The notes below the pieces were generated by a model that was given only the letters and a program-made list of their open reading frames with translations, ran no database searches and had not been told where the DNA came from. The translations under genes and the position numbers were made by a program. Shown here in pieces: positions 58,397 through 64,000 of a stretch of DNA of 64,000 nucleotides. The number at the start of each line of letters is the position of its first letter. Within the stretch, counting starts at the first letter, position 1. Origin of the DNA: Marsupella aquatica (Eukaryota; Marchantiophyta); assembly GCA_973895155.1 (NCBI GenBank), contig OZ316892.1:6386001-6450000 (forward strand). Direction: 5' to 3'.

Positions 58397-60249
58397 CAGG
58401 GGAGGAGAGACGTCGCATGCATCGATTTCTGAAGAGTTATTGGAATTGTTTTGCATTCAGCATGAAGGATTTGGGGACACTGAAGGGCCCTGATATTCAG
58501 ATTGAATTGGCTAGTGATGCGCCAATCTTTCGTAGACCATACCGTTATAGTGACATGGAGAGAGCTCTGATTCAAAGTAGAACTCAAGATTTGTTGGAGG
58601 CTGGATTGGTGGAGATTTCATATGGGGAGTATGCATCTGCCTCAGTGATGCCAGCCAAGAAGGATGTGCATGGCAATTACATGGATAGGTGCATGTATGG
58701 TGATTACAGACCTATTAATCGCCAGACAAAATCTGATCGATATGCCATGCCCACACCTGAGGAGATCTTTGATGCTGTGGGGCATGCAAAGGTTTTCAAT
58801 TCATTGGATCTGAGGGCAGGGTACCATCAGCTTCCAATTAGGCATGCTGACAGGTTCAAGACAGCATTCTGGGGGATTGATTCTTATGGCAAAGATCGTT
58901 TGTATCAGTGGTTATTCTTACCATTTGGGTTGAAGAATGCACCAGCTGAGTTCCAGAGAGTCATGGATCAAATCCTTGCAGGTTTGGATTTTGTCAGATG
59001 TTATATTGATGATATTTTGGTCTATTCTTCTACTGTGGAAGAACATCAACAGCACTTGCAGATTGTGTTGGAGAGATTGAGAGCACATGGGTTGAAGCTC
59101 CATCCTGGCAAGTGTAAGTTCTTCCAAGACCAGATTGAGTATTTGGGCCACACTATATACCCAGGGGGATTGGGTGTACAGCAGACCAAAGTGGAGGCCA
59201 TTACACAGATTTCTTGTCCTACTGATGTGAGTAGAGTTCGTGCATTCTTGGGATTGGCGAGCTACTACAGGAGGTATGTTAAAGGATTTAGCCAGCTTGC
59301 TAAACCTTTGACCATACTCACTAAGTTGGATCAGGAATGGATTTGGGATGATGACCAGGAGCATGCCTTTGAGGAGTTGAAGCAAAGGTTGGCATCATCC
59401 CCTATTTTGAGAAGACCCATTTCAGGCAGACCATTTCAGCTATACACTGATTGGAGTGGAGTAGGACTTGGAGCAGTGCTGACTCAGAAGGATGATGAGG
59501 GGAATGAGTTTGTTGTGGCTTATGCCAGTAGATCAAACAATTTAGCAGAGGCTAAGTATAGCTCTTATGAGGGAGAGTATTTGGCAGCAGTGAGGGCTGT
59601 TGCACACTTTTGTTGCTACTTGTTTGGTAACCCCTTCACCTTGATCACTGATCATCAGCCTCTTAAGTGGTTAATGGAGTCTGACAAGCTTACAGGGAAG
59701 CTTGCACGATGGGCATTGTTGTTACAGGAGTATAATTTCCAAGTGGTGCATAGGCCTGGAAAAGTGAACTTAGATGCAGATGGATTAAGCCGCAATCCAT
59801 GTACCAGTCAGCAAGATGAGACTGGAGCTAGATGGCATGATGAGTCAAATAAGGAGATGGTGCCAGGATGGCATGCATCTGCCTTTCTTTGTTGGGTGCC
59901 AGCATACAGTGGATCTGTGGACTCTACCTCATTGGATGGAGTGGATGATAAGTTTTCAGATGTGGATGTTGGTGAGGTAACTTCTGGACAGCAAGATATT
60001 CACAATGATGTGAGAGTGTTGGAATATCTGCGCAGTAGTTCTATTGTTGGCAGTGTTGATGCCAAGGAACGTGACAGGGTTCTACAGAGAGCCAAGAGGT
60101 TTCAATGGGAGGGAAACCATCTTTTGAGAGTACTGCATGATGGTAGGATGTTGGTGGTACCAAAACCATCACAACGAGTACATTTGGTGCGACATGCGCA
60201 TGAGGAGTTGGGTCACTTTGGTGTGAAGCGCACTTATAGCTTGCTGTAG
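58198..60249 (+). pseudogene. pol: gypsy reverse transcriptase and RNase H
   Basis: This frame is shifted -1 relative to protease/methyltransferase. It opens at 58198, has one TAG at 58309-58311 and ends at TAG 60247-60249. RT motifs are in order: YGEYASASVMPAKKD, YRPINRQT, FNSLDLRAGYHQ, FGLKNAPAEFQRVMD and the catalytic YIDD at 59002-59013. The connection then leads to RNase H with YTDWSGVGLGAVL (usual Asp present), EGEYLAAVRA and TDHQPLKWL. Upstream the frame reads a plausible linker (AGLAKAGQIFEQEG), which suggests the true frame change lies before 58250. A Gly- and Asp-rich linker follows RNase H. RT and RNase H convert element RNA to DNA. Confidence 0.92.
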
Positions 60250-61440
60250 ACACAATATTGGTGGCGTGGTATGCACACTCATGTCCAGCAGTTGATAGCT
60301 AAGTGTGTGGTATGTGATAGAGTGAGAACATCATTTAATGCTCTCACTCCCCAATTACACCCGTTACCGATCATGGGTTTGGGATATCGTTGGAGTTTGG
60401 ATTTTGCTGGTCCATTACCTCTTACCCAACGCCATAATCGGTATGTTTTGGTCATGGTGGAACACTTCTCCAAGTGGATTGAGCTAGTGGCGTTGCCAGA
60501 TAAAGCCAGTGGAGGAGTTGCTGCTACATTTTTGGATCGTGTACTCAGTCATTTTGGAGCACCAACTGAGGTGTTGACTGATCAGGGAACTGAGTTCCAT
60601 GGAGAGTTTGAGAGTTTGTGTGAACAAGCTCTGATTGATCATCGTACTACCTCTCGTGATCATCCTGAGGCAGATGGATTAGCTGAGAGAGTTGTGCAAA
60701 CTATGAAGAGAGGATTGCGTAAGTATGGCTTGCAGGTTGGTCATCTGGGAGATTGGGATCTCCAGCTACCTTGGTTAGCTATGGGCTACCATTTCAGTCG
60801 GCAAGCATCACTTGCATCCTTCTCACCCTACTTTTTGCTCTATGGTAGAGAGCCAGATTTGCCAGTAGCTATTCGTCGTGATGCTGCACCAGTTGTGAAC
60901 TTGGATGATCCTTATGTTTGCCTAGTCAAGGTGTGTTCAGAGAGAGCACGGGTATTTCAGAGAGTGATGCCCATGGCTTTTGACAACCTTGCCATTGCCC
61001 AACATTGTGATACTTTGAGGTATGCCACTATTCGTGGAGGAGGTTACCATGCAAGCATTCGACAATTTCATCCTGATGATTATGTTTATTTGCAGCAGAC
61101 AGCACCCATGACACTTGATGTGACCGCAGGCCGGACAATCTTACGTGTGCGTGAAGTGTTGCCTTCTGGTGTCCTGATGTTGGAGGGACGCGATGGTATG
61201 GTTTGGAAGGATCATGTGCGCAACTGTGCACCATGTCACCTTCCCAACATTGATGGTACAATAGATCCAAGCTTGGCACATGTTCGTGCTGGCTTGAAAT
61301 GTATGTTGTGTGGATCTGCTCAGGGAGCAACTACTATGTTGATTTGTGATAAGTGTTCTAGAGGATGGCACATGTCATGTTTGACACCACCATTGCAGGT
61401 GATTCCTCGTGGATCATGGTTGTGTCCTCAGTGTCGGTGA
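60250..61440 (+). pseudogene. int: gypsy integrase with C-terminal PHD finger
   Basis: This is in frame with RT after the TAG. The HHCC zinc domain begins just before the stop (HAHEELGHFG) and ends CVVCDRV. The DDE core has Asp at 60400-60402 (LDFAGP), Asp at 60580-60582 (TDQGTEF) and Glu at 60685-60687 (ADGLAERVV). The spacing of 34 residues between the last two is near the usual 35. After a beta-rich C-terminal domain (RTILRVREVLPSGVLML) comes a C4HC3 PHD finger from Cys 61300: CMLC, CDKC, HMSC and LCPQC, with the Trp before the last pair. PHD fingers read histone tails, often H3K4. Many gypsy integrases instead carry a chromodomain. The core itself has no stop. It ends at TGA 61438-61440. 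Confidence 0.92.
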
Positions 61441-61600
61441 AGCCGACTAGTTATCATTTGTGTTCTCTTGGCAGATATGGATTGCAGGTAGGTGATCGAT
61501 GGGGCTCACTTGCACCCGACCTCCTGATCTTCACACCTAAAAAGGTGTATATCAACCTTGTAGAACTCATGGCTAGCTAGAGTTAGGGGACCTTACTCCC

Positions 61601-61614
61601 AGCTAGGGGGGCGA
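61601..61614 (+). other. Probable gypsy polypurine tract
   Basis: AGCTAGGGGGGCGA lies directly before TTGTGGG, where a 3' LTR would begin with TG. Position about 160 bases after the integrase stop is typical. Confidence 0.45.
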
Positions 61615-61799
61615 TTGTGGGTTTTGGACATGTGTGGACATGAGTTCCACTTGTATTCCATTCTCTTGTGTTTGTGATGTGACAGCGTGACTATGTTTGG
61701 ATGTATGTGACAAGCGATGTATGTTGTGTAGCGATATGTATGCGCACGACAGTGGAGAAATTGGACATCCTTTTTGCCCCCTCAAGCTTACAATTGACC

Positions 61800-62718
61800 G
61801 TTTGTATTCACAAACATGAGAGTGGAGAAAGGGCTTACAAAAGTAAGAAATCTCCATACGTTTATATATAAATGTTATGAGGAAAGAAGAGCAACAAATG
61901 ACGGTGTTAGGCCATTATCCACTGAGCAGATTGACATTGAAGGGTATGATGCAACATGTATCGCCCTTAGACAAGAAGATGTCAAAGATTTTGATGCAAT
62001 TGATGATGCGGATGAAGCCTTGGAAGGATTATCATTACATAAAGAGGGTGATTTCTTGACTCGTCTTCCACCAGATACAGATGTAAGTGATGCAGGTGAT
62101 TGGGAGAATGAAATAGATTTCGAGATGTATCCTACAATTGACGAGTCGCAAATCAAAGATGAAGATCATACATCATTGTATTCAGATTTTGCAACGCCTT
62201 CCCAACCAAAGGCATCTTGGGCTTATCCATCATTGAACGTTCATAATGATGTCGACCCAAGCAGATCATACTTTGTTCAATAATACACTACCATACAAGG
62301 GCATCATTCAGAGGGAAGCAGATCAACTATTTTTCAACAACCATATAATGTTCAAGGTACATCTTTGGACAACACACCTGCACCATGGGAACAAGCTGCT
62401 ACAATCTTCAATGAGTATGGAGGTCAGAGTGCGACGAATCCATATACATCGCACAATCCTATTGATAGTGAATTTTAAACAACATCATTATTTCAACAAA
62501 CTCAGAGGAATGCTCATACGCAAAATCACGACCCAATTGCATGGGCTGTAGAGGAAGAGTGGAATCAAGTTTTGCAACAAAATTCTAACAAAAACACTAT
62601 GAATTTTCTTTTCACAGCCTTGAGAAATGTTGTCATTACTATATTAGCATGCTTTGTTACTATTGTATTGTCTTTACTGACAATAACAATGTTATCATAT
62701 GTTTTTTTGCCATGAATA
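61800..62718 (+). pseudogene. hAT-like C-terminal fragment with hydrophobic tail
   Basis: A plus-strand frame reads VEKGLTKVRNLHTFIYKCYE and then an acidic stretch. This recalls the segment after the hAT dimerisation domain, though the match is weak. The frame is interrupted by TAA at 62281-62283 and at about 62476, each where CAA glutamine would fit the Gln-rich context. It ends in a hydrophobic run (VVITILACFVTIVLSLLTIT) of about 30 residues, which is unusual for a transposase. It may instead be an unrelated element protein. It abuts the 3' end of the gypsy element. Confidence 0.35.
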
Positions 62719-63138
62719 TAAGTTTTTGAGTTTTATAAGTGTCACAATTTGCAAAATAATGTTTAATGACCAGGTATTTGTATCCATTTTTAACAATTTT
62801 TGAAATCTACCTTGTGCCTAGTTTAAACTTTATGCCTCGTGGGGTTTGTGTAAATATGTTTAGGTAGTTATACTACAAAAATGGCTAAATCATCTATAGT
62901 GTAAAATACACAAACACAGCACACGAGCTCGGCCAAAATATGACTCCATGACAAATGATATACGATACCACTGCAATATTTTTTAACCAATTACACTGGA
63001 AAATAATTGTCCAAGATGATTTTGCAAGTGCTAGCAAAAAAAAGTCTCTAATAGTAACTACATCAAAATCACATCAAAATCTAGAGACTACTGCTTTCAT
63101 ATCTTTTTTCCGTTGATGTCAACAACTTCTGCTTTCAA
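62719..63138. other. AT-rich spacer
   Basis: No gene seen between the two convergent fragments. Confidence 0.5.
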
Positions 63139-63989
63139 TTATGCCTGCTGTTGATGTTGTCGATGGCGATAAATAGATCGTTGCATATTTTTCTTGTCTA
63201 TTGATGGTTGGTTGACTGCAACATATTCTTTCCATTCATTGAATCGACCACTAAGGAGCAACCTATCAAATTTATCATCTGACAAATTATACTCATTGAT
63301 TGTGAACTATTCAATGGGAGTGGAATCTATTTGCGTGATCGTTATACTCTCTTGTGTCATTTCTTCAATGTCTTGTTGTGTCTTCATTGATGACATCTGG
63401 TCCAACAATCCTCGTTGCTGATATTCACGTTCATGAAATGGTGCGACACCAACATTTTCTGCTCTTCTTCAACCATTTAAACAAACAAGCATGATGTCAT
63501 ATATGTCCGCAAGTTCCCAAAATGAAAACAGATTCAGGGCTCCATGGACATAGGCACCAAGTACACTTGTCATCTTTTTCACGAACAAATACTATCATAG
63601 TTTCATCATTCTTCCACTTATCAAAATATTTATCAATACCTTCTGCACTAGTCTCCACATCTGGAAAATGGTGTTTATCATGTAGTATCAATGATCTGCA
63701 TTTAAAAAAAATCTTATGATATTCCTTTTTTTTACTCACATATATCCCAAATCATCATTGTTGAAATTGATTATCTCCTCGTGCAAATTTGTTATGATGA
63801 GTTTTTGAGATGCAAGCTCATTTTGAAGATCTTTAATGATTTTGTTCTTCTTTTCAAGTTCTAGCATTTGATTAGATTGACCTTCTCTATTGGCAAGTTG
63901 TTGAGTCAACTTCTTGATTTTTTCCATCTTGTCAAATAATTAAACCTTAGCTTGTACATAATTACCTCAGAATTGGTCGTCGATTCCAT
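63139..63989 (-). pseudogene. Degenerate coiled-coil and RING-H2-like gene
   Basis: On the minus strand exons 63989-63966, 63927-63740 and 63695 onward join in phase. The first two give a short start and a coiled coil (KIIKDLQNELASQKLIITNL). The third gives DDKCTWCLCPWSPES, then GTCGHI, TGA (63497-63499), HHACLFKWLKKSRKC. If the stop is ignored the Cys-x-His-x2-His-x2-Cys spacing matches a RING-H2 finger, a fold of ubiquitin ligases. The final Cys pair has one residue between instead of two. A frame change then leads to a Gln-rich tail (FHEREYQQRGLLDQ), with a TAG at 63307-63309 and the final stop at 63139. The 5' end may lie beyond the window. Confidence 0.45.
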
Positions 63990-64000
63990 GGGCCTCTTCT

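Larger units (their letters stand above)
47400..61615 (+). mobile_element. Ty3/gypsy retrotransposon with DNA methyltransferase and PHD finger
   Basis: Domain order along the plus strand is gag with two zinc knuckles, aspartic protease, cytosine-5 methyltransferase, reverse transcriptase, RNase H, HHCC/DDE integrase and PHD finger. RT before integrase makes it Ty3/gypsy. A copia element at 49353-56240 splits it between gag and protease. A purine tract at 61601-61614 followed by TTGTGGG may mark the start of the 3' LTR. Flanking LTR pairs and a target duplication were not found by eye, so the outer ends are approximate. Confidence 0.85.

Noticed and set aside
47460-61440. Alternative genetic code with TAG as a sense codon
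   Set aside because: The host-type genes here use ordinary stops and the TAGs are confined to decayed elements, so mutation explains them better.
46696-61820. A pair of gypsy LTRs
   Set aside because: I compared the 5' side with the sequence after the 3' purine tract and found no shared long segment, so no LTR coordinates are given.
1-64000. CRISPR array, riboswitch or bacterial operon structure
   Set aside because: Introns, plant gene families and retrotransposons show eukaryotic nuclear DNA; no regular spacer-repeat pattern exists.

Overview
The window is nuclear DNA of a land plant. Genes carry GT-AG introns of about 0.1 to 1 kb. The host-type genes are plant families: an SYP3/SED5 syntaxin, an Lsi2-like transporter and a plastid one-helix chlorophyll-binding-family protein. 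CT/GA-rich leaders and two plant telomere-type units also occur. Compact introns and the mix of transposons fit a non-seed plant (moss, liverwort or lycophyte), but that is inference. No rRNA, intact tRNA or CRISPR array was seen.

The left half (1-31 kb) is gene-bearing. It holds an RNI/LRR protein gene (about 6.1-9.2 kb, +), the Golgi Qa-SNARE gene (12.7-15.8 kb, +), an Lsi2-like silicon/arsenite efflux transporter gene (25.3-27.6 kb, +) and a four-exon LHC-like one-helix protein gene on the minus strand (29.1-30.5 kb). The spaces between them hold local tandem duplications, a tRNA-derived SINE with a perfect 12-bp target duplication, and a reverse-transcriptase-like relic.

The right half (31-64 kb) is a nest of mobile elements. 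A hAT transposase pseudogene (31.4-37.7 kb) is split by a 4,123-bp unclassified element flanked by the 5-bp duplication ATGTA. Next come an unrecognised plus-strand gene behind a TATA box and repeat array (38.7-41.4 kb), a convergent multi-exon Kolobok-like transposase gene (42.4-45.4 kb, -), and three SINE-like tRNA-related units (46.1-46.7 kb).

The most striking object is a Ty3/gypsy element (about 47.4-61.6 kb). Besides gag, protease, RT, RNase H and integrase it carries a cytosine-5 DNA methyltransferase domain between protease and RT, and a PHD finger at the integrase C-terminus. A Ty1/copia element (49,353-56,240) with nearly identical LTRs and a CTTCC target duplication sits inside it. 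The gypsy frame has seven in-frame stops, six of them TAG, and one frame change, so this copy is inactive. It still shows an element that combined a DNA-methylation writer with a chromatin reader. The last 2 kb hold a hAT-tail-like fragment and a degenerate coiled-coil/RING-H2-like gene.
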